Source of the DNA: Sphingobium sufflavum
Lineage (GTDB): Bacteria > Pseudomonadota > Alphaproteobacteria > Sphingomonadales > Sphingomonadaceae
Length of the DNA: 64,000 nucleotides
Assembly (NCBI RefSeq): GCF_021403115.1
Contig: NZ_JAJSSH010000005.1
Location: 1-64,000, forward strand
Reading direction: 5' to 3'
Position numbers and translations under genes: made by a program. Positions 8,344-16,362 of the stretch are shown here, piece after piece. The number at the start of each line of letters is the position of its first letter. Position 1 is the first letter of the stretch. Below the pieces are notes generated by a model, which saw only the letters and a program-made list of their open reading frames with translations, had not been told where the DNA came from and did not search any database.

Positions 8344-9153
8344 ATGGCCATTGCCGATGTTTCGCAAAACAGCGTTGCCGAACTCATCTCGCTCGCGGGT
8401 CGACGGGCCGTCGTCACTGGCGGTGCACAAGGATTGGGCAAGGCGATGGTCCGGCGACTGGCCGAGGCCGGCGCGTCAGTCCTGATCGGCGATCTCAATC
8501 TCGACCAGGCAGAGGCGGCTGCGCACGAAATCAGCACGCGCTACGGCGTGGACGTTATCGCGACGACGTTGAACGTCTCGGATAGCGGCTCCATCATGGC
8601 GGCGGCGGATCTGGCAGTGCAGAATCTGGGTGGCCTCGACATCTGGGTCAACAATGCCGGTCTTTATCCCAATATCCCGCTACTCGACATGACCGACGCG
8701 GTCTGGAACGATGTCATGGAGGTCAATCTGCGCGGTGTCTTCGTCAGTTGCCGGGAGGCGGCCCGCCGCATGATCGACGCGGGAACCAGCGGCGTCATCG
8801 TCAACGTCGTGTCGACGGCAGGCTTCAAGGGCGTGGCACCGGGCGTGTCGGCCTATGTCGCCTCCAAACATGGGGTGCGGGGACTGAACAAACAGCTTGC
8901 CATCGAACTGGCACCACACAGCATCCGCGTGCTGGGCGTTGCCCCCACCTTTTGCGAGACGGAAGGGAATACGGCGGCCCTCGCAAAGCTGCCGGATCGG
9001 GTACGGGCGGAGATTTCGGCCACCCTCACGTCCATGCTCGGCCGCGTCGGCGTGCCTGACGATATTGCGCGGGCCGTACTTTTTTGCGCGTCCGACATGT
9101 CGCTGTTCATGACGGGCAGCACATTGCTGGTCGATGCTGGCGAAACGGCCTGA
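8344..9153 (+). CDS. SDR-family oxidoreductase (269 aa)
   Basis: The loop TGGAQGLG (about 26-33), an acidic residue after strand 2 (LIGDLNLDQ, suggesting NAD(H)), NNAG, the Ser in NVVSTAG and YVASK form a standard classical SDR active site. The C-terminal part (TGSTLLVDAGETA) is a variant of the usual TGxxxxVDGG. It ends the plus-strand run of the island and is convergent with the P450 gene, 29 bases away. The substrate is unknown. Confidence 0.85.
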   Translation: MAIADVSQNSVAELISLAGRRAVVTGGAQGLGKAMVRRLAEAGASVLIGDLNLDQAEAAAHEISTRYGVDVIATTLNVSDSGSIMAAADLAVQNLGGLDIWVNNAGLYPNIPLLDMTDAVWNDVMEVNLRGVFVSCREAARRMIDAGTSGVIVNVVSTAGFKGVAPGVSAYVASKHGVRGLNKQLAIELAPHSIRVLGVAPTFCETEGNTAALAKLPDRVRAEISATLTSMLGRVGVPDDIARAVLFCASDMSLFMTGSTLLVDAGETA

Positions 9154-9182
9154 GCCATTCGCCAGCATGACCGGTGGCCGGT

Positions 9183-10454
9183 TCAGACCGGTGTGAACTC
9201 AACGTACAGATCGGCCAGACTGCGAAACGTATAGGTCGGCTCGAACCGATAGCGCCGGTCGCCAGCGGGACCATGATGGGCGTCGGACAAGCGAATGTCC
9301 GATGTCCGCGCCAGCAAGCGCTCGATAGCGATGCGCGATTCCATCCGGCCCAGCGGCGCACCCAAGCACCCGTGAGCACCCCGGCTGAAACCCATATGAT
9401 CGCGCACATGCGGGCGGTCGATGTCGAACCGCTCCGGTTGTTCAAAATGCGCCGGGTCATTGCTGGCTGCGGCCAGTGCCACCGTCAGGATCGTGCCTGC
9501 GGCTATATCCAGTTCACCGACCTTCGTGTCGACCAGCGCAAGGCGATAAGCGACCTTGACCGGCGCATCATAGCGCAGCACCTCCTCGATGAAGTCCGGG
9601 ATTCTTGCCGGGTCGCTTCGCAGCCGCGCCTGCAACCCCGGCTCTTCCGCCAGCATCAGGACGGCCATGGCGATCAGCCGGGATGTCGTGTCCTGCCCCG
9701 CCCCGAAGAGAAAGCGGGCCAATGCAGACAGCGCATCGAAGTCAGGCTGCGATCCATCCCTAAACTTTGCATGGACCAGTTCGGTCATCAGGTCCGCGCG
9801 CGGCGTCGCCAGCCGATCCCGCAAATAGCCATCGAAGCGCTCCTTGAGAAAAATCAGCGGGTCTGATCCGACCTTGTGAACCGCATCGCCATCCACCTGG
9901 CTGGGCGGCGCGCCGATCAGTTCCAGAAGTTCAGCGCGATCCTCCACCGGGATGCCCATCAGGTCCGAAATGGCATAGGTGGTCGTGGCGTGGGCATAGG
10001 CCGGGACGAGATTGCAGGCACCGTCCGCGATAAACCCGTCGATCAACCGATCGGCCAGATTGTGGAGATACTCCTCATTCTGTTTGAGCCGCTTGTAGGT
10101 CAGCAGGCTGAGCAGAAGCGCGCGATGGTCCGTATGCGTCTTGCCATCCATGCAGACGAGGTGATCCGCCCAGGGCATCTCCGCACGATGGGCATCCAGG
10201 CTAGCCCGTATGTCCGGCGCCTGCGGCTCGAACGGCAGACCCGGTATGGGGCCGACGACCGAGCAGGCGTTGGAAAACACACCATCCTTGTCGCGCAATA
10301 TCTCCGTCGCCTCCGCAAAGCCTGTCACCATGACCGTATCATGATAGCCTTCACGCGCGACCGGGCACTTGGATCGCATATGGTCGAAATAGGATCGGGG
10401 GTTTTCGATCACCGCCGGATCGCTGAAAAAATCGGGTTCCACCTTCTGCATCAT
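9183..10454 (-). CDS. Cytochrome P450 (423 aa)
   Basis: All core P450 motifs are present: the I-helix GAGQDTT (about residues 251-257), ExxR in EEVLR (Glu291, Arg294), and the haem loop FSRGAHGCLGAPLG with Cys363 as thiolate ligand. It is a soluble bacterial class-I type without a membrane anchor and needs a ferredoxin and reductase, neither of which is in the window. The start at 10454 or 10451 follows AAGGTGAGGGG. It is divergent from the SnoaL-like gene at 10641, and element copy 3 (10549-10568) lies between the two starts. It is likely an island hydroxylase; the substrate is unknown. Confidence 0.92.
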   Translation of the reverse strand: MMQKVEPDFFSDPAVIENPRSYFDHMRSKCPVAREGYHDTVMVTGFAEATEILRDKDGVFSNACSVVGPIPGLPFEPQAPDIRASLDAHRAEMPWADHLVCMDGKTHTDHRALLLSLLTYKRLKQNEEYLHNLADRLIDGFIADGACNLVPAYAHATTTYAISDLMGIPVEDRAELLELIGAPPSQVDGDAVHKVGSDPLIFLKERFDGYLRDRLATPRADLMTELVHAKFRDGSQPDFDALSALARFLFGAGQDTTSRLIAMAVLMLAEEPGLQARLRSDPARIPDFIEEVLRYDAPVKVAYRLALVDTKVGELDIAAGTILTVALAAASNDPAHFEQPERFDIDRPHVRDHMGFSRGAHGCLGAPLGRMESRIAIERLLARTSDIRLSDAHHGPAGDRRYRFEPTYTFRSLADLYVEFTPV

Positions 10455-10548
10455 CCCCTCACCTTTCTGCACCCTATCGGATGGCTGTTCTATTGCCGTT
10501 CACCGGCAGGATCAGGAGGCGACCAAATTTTCTGTGGCCAGCACCCCT

Positions 10549-10568
10549 GTTCGTCATTATGTTAGCAT
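10549..10568 (-). promoter_or_regulatory. Island 20-bp element, copy 3
   Basis: Read on the minus strand the sequence is ATGCTAACATAATGACGAAC, matching the other copies at 16 of the 17 fixed positions. It lies between the divergent P450 (start 10454) and SnoaL-like gene (start 10641), 95 and 72 bases from their starts, so it could control both. Confidence 0.75.
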
Positions 10569-10640
10569 GCACTATGCGGCGGAGCAATGGTCTGCGGCAA
10601 GCAAGCAAGCCGGCTTCGCACAATATGGAGATGATGGATA

Positions 10641-11042
10641 ATGCCTGACAACAGCAGCTTCGAAGATCGCTTTCTCATCCGCGAGCTTTATGGTCGCTAC
10701 GCCCTTGCCGCCGCGCAGCAGGACGGTGACACATGGCTTTCCTGCTGGGCCGAAAATGGCAGCTGGAAGACACCGCACTTCGAACTGACCGGCAGGCAGG
10801 CCCTGCTCGGCGCGTGGGATGCGACATGGACCAATTTCAGCAAGGTGTCGGCCTTCAACGAAGTCGGCGAGATTCACCTGTCCGGCGACACCGCAAAAGC
10901 GACATCCTCCGTATTCGAGATCATAACTCTGGTCAGCGGAGGACAGACGCAAATGGTGGGCATTTATGCGGACGAATTTATGCGTGAAGACGGTCAGTGG
11001 CGCTTCGCACGTCGGGACTACACATTGATGAGCCAGCAATAG
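10641..11042 (+). CDS. SnoaL-like nuclear-transport-factor-2 fold protein (133 aa)
   Basis: The length and pattern fit the SnoaL_4 group: an N-terminal helix (FEDRFLIRELYGRYALAAAQQ), DGDTWLSCWAENGSW at about 29-43, and a C-terminal FMREDGQWRFARRDYT. Such proteins form a cone-shaped pocket and act as small-molecule isomerases, hydratases or cyclases, or as ring-hydroxylating dioxygenase beta-like partners. No signal peptide is seen. It is divergent from the P450 behind element copy 3. The exact reaction cannot be read from sequence. Confidence 0.8.
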   Translation: MPDNSSFEDRFLIRELYGRYALAAAQQDGDTWLSCWAENGSWKTPHFELTGRQALLGAWDATWTNFSKVSAFNEVGEIHLSGDTAKATSSVFEIITLVSGGQTQMVGIYADEFMREDGQWRFARRDYTLMSQQ

Positions 11043-11109
11043 AATTTGGCGGCGCTCGCGTCCCTTGGGCATACCGCCCGCACCCGACGCGCATTGCGCC
11101 GACACCAGA

Positions 11110-11153
11110 GCATTTTCGCAGCAGATGACATCATCTGCCGGCTCGGAAAATGC
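11110..11153. repeat. Nested inverted repeat between SnoaL-like and SMP-30 genes
   Basis: The outer arms GCATTTTC (11110-11117) and GAAAATGC (11146-11153) enclose a perfect inner palindrome GCAGATGACATCATCTGC (11121-11138). The structure would fold into a strong branched hairpin. It lacks a clear U-tract, so it is either a REP-like element, an RNA-stabilising hairpin or an inefficient terminator. A degenerate relative appears beside the IS5 end at 338-372. Confidence 0.55.
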
Positions 11154-11275
11154 GCGAAGCAAGACAAATAGGGCGGGGCATAACCACCTAATTCAGGGCG
11201 ATGGCGCCTCCTGCGGGGGGACGCTATCGCCCATTCACGCCGGGTATAAAACCGTTCGGAGAGAGGAACGCAGTC

Positions 11276-12175
11276 ATGGCAGAACAGACCGTGGATTCAT
11301 TCGTGAAATTGGCATCCGGCACATATCTGGAAGGCCTCGCCATCGATATGGCGCGCGACATCATCTGGTATAGCGACGTCATCGCAGGCGGCATCCACGG
11401 CATCAAGCCCGATGGCACGAAGGTCACATCCTTCAACGAAGAGCGGATGTGGACGGGCGGGATCATCGTCAATGCCGACGGCGCGGTTCTTTCCACCGGC
11501 GAGGGTGGCATCATGTGGAACAATCCCGATACGGGTGCGTCGGGATGGCTGCTGTCCGAACTGGACGGACAACCGATAAGCGGCATCAATGAGATGGTGC
11601 CAGATGGCACAGGCGGCATCTTCTTCGGGACCACCGACATCGAAATGGTCATCAAGGGCGAAGCCACCCGCCCCACCGCCTTGTATCGCCTGACGGTTGA
11701 TGGGGAGGCGATCAAGCTTGCCGATGGCATCGGCTTTACCAACGGCATCATGTATGACGCCGCGCGCAAGCGGCTTTACTGCAACGACACGTTCCATGGC
11801 ACTTGGGTCTTCGATGTTCGCGACGACCTGACTCTGGAAAACAAGCGCATGCTACTGGCAAAAGAGGATGCCGACGGCATGGCCCTCGATGCCGATGGTA
11901 ACGCTTGGATCACCGGCTTTCGATCCAGCTATTTCGCCCGGATGGCGCCCGATGGCACGGAGCTGTCGAAACTGGAAACCGGTGGCGGCTCCATCACGCA
12001 GGTCCGCTTTGGCGGTCCTGACCTGCGCGACTATTATTTCAATTCGGTCCCCTCCGATGGCGGCGACACACTGAAGGAGGGTGGCGAAATGACAGGGCAC
12101 AACAGCTTCCTGTTTCGCGGTCGGTCCGACACGCCCGGCATGGCCTTCTCACCACCCCGATTTAAGCTGAGGTAG
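11276..12175 (+). CDS. SMP-30/gluconolactonase-like beta-propeller protein (299 aa)
   Basis: The sequence has the repeated blades and metal-site pattern of the SMP-30/SGL family: Glu19 in YLEGLAID, Asn in GINEMVPDG, Asn in GFTNGIMYD and Asp in DADGMALDADGNAW. The family are Ca2+/Zn2+-dependent lactonases. The start at 11276 has GAGAGAGGAAC upstream, while the frame extends to 11201. No signal peptide is seen. In the island a lactonase would open the ring made by a Baeyer-Villiger-like or SDR step; this is inference. Confidence 0.82.
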   Translation: MAEQTVDSFVKLASGTYLEGLAIDMARDIIWYSDVIAGGIHGIKPDGTKVTSFNEERMWTGGIIVNADGAVLSTGEGGIMWNNPDTGASGWLLSELDGQPISGINEMVPDGTGGIFFGTTDIEMVIKGEATRPTALYRLTVDGEAIKLADGIGFTNGIMYDAARKRLYCNDTFHGTWVFDVRDDLTLENKRMLLAKEDADGMALDADGNAWITGFRSSYFARMAPDGTELSKLETGGGSITQVRFGGPDLRDYYFNSVPSDGGDTLKEGGEMTGHNSFLFRGRSDTPGMAFSPPRFKLR

Positions 12176-12304
12176 GGTCAAAGGCCACTCACCGCGTCCG
12201 CCGCGATGGCCATTACAATCCCGGCAGAGTGAGACAATCCATATCCCGCGGCATCCTGCGGCCAACATCAATCTCAACATATTCCACGATCGGAGAGGAG
12301 CATC

Positions 12305-13174
12305 ATGTCGGATAAATCTATCGTCGCCGTCGTTACCGGGGCCAGTCGCGGCGCAGGCCGCGGTATCGCTATCGCGCTGGGCAGCCACGGTTGCACGGTC
12401 TATATCACGGGTCGCTCGCAAAAGACCGGGGATCACCCCCTTCCCGGCACGATCTACGAAACGGCGGCCGCTGTGAGCGCTGCTGGAGGCAAGGGCATTG
12501 CCGTCGTTTGCGATCATAGCGACGACGATCAGGTGAAGCGCCTGTTCGACCAGATACGGTTGGAGCAAGGCCGCCTGGACATTCTCGTCAACAACGCAGC
12601 CGCGGTCTATGATGAACTAGGCGCACCCGGCAATTTCTGGGAAAAGCCGCTAAAGCTTGGCGACATGATCGATGTCGGCATCCGCAGCGGTTATGTGGCA
12701 AGCTGGCTGGCCGCACCGACGATGATCGCCCAGAATGAAGGGCTAATCATCTTCACCTCCGCATCTGGCGCTGCGCATTATTCGCTCGGTCCGGCCTATG
12801 GCGCGCACAAGGCGGGCGTCGACAAGATGGCCTTCGACATGGCTGTGGATTTTCGGGCAGCCGAAAGCCAGGTGGCAGCCCTGTCCATATGGATGGGCGC
12901 GCTGGCGACGGACAGGTTGCTGGGCATGATAGCGGCCGATCCGGACAAGTATGGCTATCTGCGTAATCAGATCGAAACGCCGGAGTTCACCGGGCATGTG
13001 ATATGGGCGCTCTATAACGATCCGCAGCTATCGGCACTGAACGGACAGACAGTCATCGGTGCGGAAATGGCCGTCAAATATGGCATTCAGGACGAAGGGG
13101 GACGCCAGCCCCCCTCCTATCGCGACACGCATAAGATCGTCCCTCATACGCACCATCCACTGGTCATCCGGTAG
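12305..13174 (+). CDS. SDR-family oxidoreductase, DHRS1-like (289 aa)
   Basis: The coenzyme loop is TGASRGAGRGIA (residues 11-22), followed by ITGRSQKT (NADP-type Arg), NNAA, Ser in FTSASG, and YGAHK with Tyr/Lys. Extra residues after strand 2 and a long C-terminal tail with PSYRDTHKIV make it longer than the other SDRs here, similar to the DHRS1 group. The ATG follows GGAGAGGAGCATC. It is the last plus-strand gene of the island and convergent with the TonB-dependent receptor. The substrate is unknown. Confidence 0.82.
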   Translation: MSDKSIVAVVTGASRGAGRGIAIALGSHGCTVYITGRSQKTGDHPLPGTIYETAAAVSAAGGKGIAVVCDHSDDDQVKRLFDQIRLEQGRLDILVNNAAAVYDELGAPGNFWEKPLKLGDMIDVGIRSGYVASWLAAPTMIAQNEGLIIFTSASGAAHYSLGPAYGAHKAGVDKMAFDMAVDFRAAESQVAALSIWMGALATDRLLGMIAADPDKYGYLRNQIETPEFTGHVIWALYNDPQLSALNGQTVIGAEMAVKYGIQDEGGRQPPSYRDTHKIVPHTHHPLVIR

Positions 13175-13229
13175 GTATTGCGGGGTGTGGCGGCACGATA
13201 TTCGCCATATCCCGCAAGTTTATCCCCGG

Positions 13230-15461
13230 TCAGAACTTCGCACCCAGCTCAATTCCATAAGTCGTCGGCGCGCTCCAGTTGGCGCCAAGGCCGAAACTGT
13301 TATATTGAACCGCCGTAAGATAGCGGTTGTTGGTCAGATTATCCCCCCACAGTGCGATGGTGTAGGTATCGCTAGGATCCGTCCATTGCGCGCGGGCCGT
13401 GGCAACTTCATACGCTTTTTGCGGGAACTGAATTCCGGCCGGTCCGAAATTGAAGCTCGACGTATAATAAAGATTCCCCGACAACTGGAATTCGCCACCC
13501 GCCAAATCCGTTTTATAGCGGGCGCCGACATTGCCGGTAAATTCGGGCGTCCTCTGCATGGGCACATTATTCAAAGTCGTGCCGGCAGGAATGAAGAAAG
13601 ACGTACCGAAACCGCAACCTGCGATCGTCGGGCAACGCTGATAGACTGGCGCGTTGGTGAATTCTTTATACCGCGCATGCGTCCAGGACGCTCCCCCATT
13701 GATGCTGAACTGGCGGCTCAGTTCATAGCGCAGCGAACCCTCGACACCATAGATTTCGGACGTCGCAGCATTGGTGATGTTGGCGCGACCGTCACCGAGA
13801 TAGCTTGAGACCTGAAGGTTCTTGTAGTCATAGTAGAAGGCGGCCGCCTCGATGGACAGCCTGCGATTATCAAATTTCGCACCAACCTCGAAGGCGTTTA
13901 CATCTTCGGGCCGCACGACATTGCATTGGAAGGCGGGCGGGTTCTGGCAGGAACCGCCAACGTCGAGGATCGCTGCCTTGTACCCTTTGCTATAGGACGC
14001 ATAGATGCTGGATTCGTCCGATGGCTTGTAGCGGATGACGGCACGCGGCGTGACCTTGTCACTGCTGATCGACGGGACGTAAAAATTGTTCGTGCCGACG
14101 CTGTAATAGGCATCGGTCACGGAATCATGCGCGTAACGCACACCCGCCGTCAGGAAGAGCTGGGACACGAGTTCATAGGTCGCATCGACAAAAGCAGCAT
14201 AGCTTTTCGTTGTCGTGCTGGACCCGCCCAGCCGGTTCGGTCCCGCCGGTGTGCGAAAGGCGCCGCCCGTGTCCAGATAGGTCTGGTATCGGTCCTTGTT
14301 GCTGAAATAAAATAGCCCTGCCGTCCACTGGAGCGGCTCACCGGGCTTGGCACTCAACAAAATCTCCTGGCTGAATGTCTGGTTAAGAACAGGAATGCCG
14401 ATCTGAAAGATAGGCAGTCCGGTCGCATCGAGATCTTGGGAGAGATTGACGTCTTCCGTCCGATATTGCGTATAGGAAGTGAGGTCGGCGATCCCCAGAT
14501 CGACCTTCCATGTGGCCTGAAGCGTGTCGTTCTTTGACGTGAAAATACCGGCCCTGTCCTTTGCCACGAGGCTCGGGTTAGCCGTATAAGAACTGGGAGG
14601 CGCAAAATTGGGCGCGCCGACACCCAGCACCGGATCGAAATAGCTGTTTGCATTCATGGATGTCGGGTCATCGACATTGCCGTGCATGTATCTAACGAGC
14701 AGCGACACGCTGTCCGAAAAATCCATTTTCAAGCCGAGCCGCACGGACCAGGATTCATATTTGCCGATTTTATTGTTGCCGTCGACGATATTGGTCTGGA
14801 AGCCGTCCCCCCTGCGATACATGCCCTCGGCATCGATAGCGAGACCTGGAGCAAGTCCATAAGTGGCATATCCCTGCGTGACCAGCTGGTTGAATCGACC
14901 ATAAGACACTTTGACGCTCGCGGCGGGATCCTCGCTGGGTTCCTTCGACTGGATCAGAATGGCACCGCCGGTCGTATTCCGGCCGAACAATGTCCCTTGG
15001 GGCCCTTTAAGCACCTGGATGCTTTGAACATTCAACAACTGACTGTTCGCGGCAAGTGGATTAGGAGAGTAGAAGCCGTCTATGTAGATACCAACATTGG
15101 ACCCCACGCCCGATGTTACAACAGCAGTACCGATCCCTCGAATCGTTGGCTGTGCGAAGGCCGCCGCATTGTCGAAACGCAACGAGGGCGTGACACGTGA
15201 TATGTCCGAAAGGTCCCGGACATTTGCAGTTGCAATCTGGTCTGCACCCAACGTTGTTACAGTGATTGGAACGTCGACGGAGCGCTCCGCTCTACGCTGA
15301 GCGGTGACCACTATTTCACTGTAGATCTCCGTCTCAGCTGACTTGGGTGAAACAGTTGGCTCAACAGCGCCACTTACCTGTGCTTTCGCGACGCCCGGTA
15401 ATGCCCCAAACGAAGCGAGGAGCGCCAACATCGATGACATTTGAGATCTTTTTAAGGCCAA
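13230..15461 (-). CDS. TonB-dependent outer-membrane receptor (island)
   Basis: A signal-peptide-like start (MLALLASFGALPGVAKAQ) is followed by the TonB-box-like EIVVTAQRRAE, the plug domain (IRGIG, IYIDGFY, VLKGPQGTLFGRNTTGGAI) and a beta-barrel ending in a terminal aromatic strand (YGIELGAKF). This is the sphingomonad catabolic type of receptor, which imports hydrophobic substrates. The start is uncertain: AGGAGG precedes GTG at 15464 and TTG at 15461, and an ATG is at 15440; the TTG has the best spacing. Element copy 4 (15550-15569) lies 89 bases upstream, tying the receptor to the island regulon. Confidence 0.9.
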   Translation of the reverse strand: MALKRSQMSSMLALLASFGALPGVAKAQVSGAVEPTVSPKSAETEIYSEIVVTAQRRAERSVDVPITVTTLGADQIATANVRDLSDISRVTPSLRFDNAAAFAQPTIRGIGTAVVTSGVGSNVGIYIDGFYSPNPLAANSQLLNVQSIQVLKGPQGTLFGRNTTGGAILIQSKEPSEDPAASVKVSYGRFNQLVTQGYATYGLAPGLAIDAEGMYRRGDGFQTNIVDGNNKIGKYESWSVRLGLKMDFSDSVSLLVRYMHGNVDDPTSMNANSYFDPVLGVGAPNFAPPSSYTANPSLVAKDRAGIFTSKNDTLQATWKVDLGIADLTSYTQYRTEDVNLSQDLDATGLPIFQIGIPVLNQTFSQEILLSAKPGEPLQWTAGLFYFSNKDRYQTYLDTGGAFRTPAGPNRLGGSSTTTKSYAAFVDATYELVSQLFLTAGVRYAHDSVTDAYYSVGTNNFYVPSISSDKVTPRAVIRYKPSDESSIYASYSKGYKAAILDVGGSCQNPPAFQCNVVRPEDVNAFEVGAKFDNRRLSIEAAAFYYDYKNLQVSSYLGDGRANITNAATSEIYGVEGSLRYELSRQFSINGGASWTHARYKEFTNAPVYQRCPTIAGCGFGTSFFIPAGTTLNNVPMQRTPEFTGNVGARYKTDLAGGEFQLSGNLYYTSSFNFGPAGIQFPQKAYEVATARAQWTDPSDTYTIALWGDNLTNNRYLTAVQYNSFGLGANWSAPTTYGIELGAKF

Positions 15462-15464
15462 CAC

Positions 15465-15778
15465 ATCCTCCTCTATGACGGCTGCATCTCCCAATTGAAG
15501 GAGACATATAGCCGTGCATTCCATATTGTGCCGTCTGCGCGGCGAGCTTGTTCGTCATTTCGTTAGCAACGAAGGATTTGGGAGTCAACGTTCGCCCTTC
15601 CGACGTCATTACGCGTCCCTTTTCCCCCGACCGCAGGGTGGTGGCGCCCACGTGGTGGCACTCAAACTTGAGCCCCCTCCCCGGCCTCGAGCCAAGAGGA
15701 AGTCGAGCACTCTTGTCCAGATAAACACTTTGCGGCCGAGAAAGATTAGGCAGCTTCAAGAGCTGATTTGGCAAGATT
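15465..15778. other. Upstream region of the TonB receptor up to the IS3 remnant
   Basis: This stretch holds element copy 4 and must contain the receptor promoter. No supportable gene is seen; short open frames on both strands here have no recognisable domain. Confidence 0.55.
15550..15569 (-). promoter_or_regulatory. Island 20-bp element, copy 4
   Basis: Read on the minus strand the sequence is TTGCTAACGAAATGACGAAC, identical to copies 1 and 2 at all 17 fixed positions. It faces the TonB-dependent receptor (start about 15461). Confidence 0.75.
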
Positions 15779-15971
15779 TTGCGACGCCTGATGCTGGAAG
15801 GAGGGATCATCGCGGTGAGTGGCGACGATGATGTGACGAACAACAAGCTGGTTCGCCAGATGGAGCAGCGCATCCGCGAGCTCGAGCGTGATCTGGGACG
15901 CAAGACGCTCGAGGCGGAGATTCTCAGGGAGGCGTTGGATAAGGCACGCCCAAAAAAACCGATCTTGCTTA
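15779..15971 (+). pseudogene. IS3-family orfA remnant
   Basis: The frame encodes RRLMLEGGIIAVSGDDDVTN, then NKLVRQMEQRIRELERDLGR and KTLEAEILREALDKA. This is the leucine-zipper C-terminal part of an IS3-family OrfA. It ends in ARPKKPILL over an A7 run like the programmed frameshift site of these elements. The 5' half (HTH) and all of orfB are missing. The IS5 end at 15972 abuts its 3' side, consistent with IS5 having inserted into the IS3 element, most of which was later lost. Confidence 0.75.
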
Positions 15972-16152
15972 GAGGCTGTGTCGGAACGCTGATGTAACGG
16001 TGGACGATCGAGTTTCGATATGATTCCGAGGGGTTGCGACACCAACCTTGGAAGCCATCATGTGGAACCCGACCGCCCGCGCGCATCATAGCCGTGCAGG
16101 GGTTCGCTATGGAAGTGATCTTACCGACGCGGAATGGCATTTGATCGAGCCG
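15972..16152 (+). mobile_element. IS5-family remnant, right-border copy (truncated)
   Basis: The 181 bases match the minus strand of 152-332 almost perfectly: the end GAGGCTGTGTCGGAACG, the leader, and the transposase start MWNPTARAHHSRAGVRYGSD followed by LTDAEWHLIEP (ATG at 16062). Homology stops after the codons for IEP at about 16152, where LysR-like sequence begins. It is inverted relative to the left-border copy and cannot be active. Confidence 0.8.
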
Positions 16153-16258
16153 CACGGGTGAGCGCAGGTTGCGAGATGCCCAGTTCCTCCGCAGCCCGCG
16201 CAAAACTGAGGCGCCGCGCCAAAACCACGACACACCGGAGGTTCCGCAAATCCATCAT
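16153..16258 (-). pseudogene. LysR-family regulator, N-terminal stump cut by the IS5 remnant
   Basis: On the minus strand from ATG 16258 the frame reads MMDLRNLRCVVVLARRLSF, then ARAAEELGISQPALTRA, a textbook LysR helix-turn-helix. After about 36 residues the reading runs into the IS5 remnant and loses similarity. The rest of the gene is absent, so this marks a deletion or recombination junction at the right edge of the island. Confidence 0.75.
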
Positions 16259-16362
16259 CAGCTATAGGTATCAAAAATCATATCTGAATGTATTAGACAC
16301 ATGTCCCCTGCCCAATCAAACCTGTTGGAAAGAGCGCATCATCGCGTAGCAGGGGAATTGCC

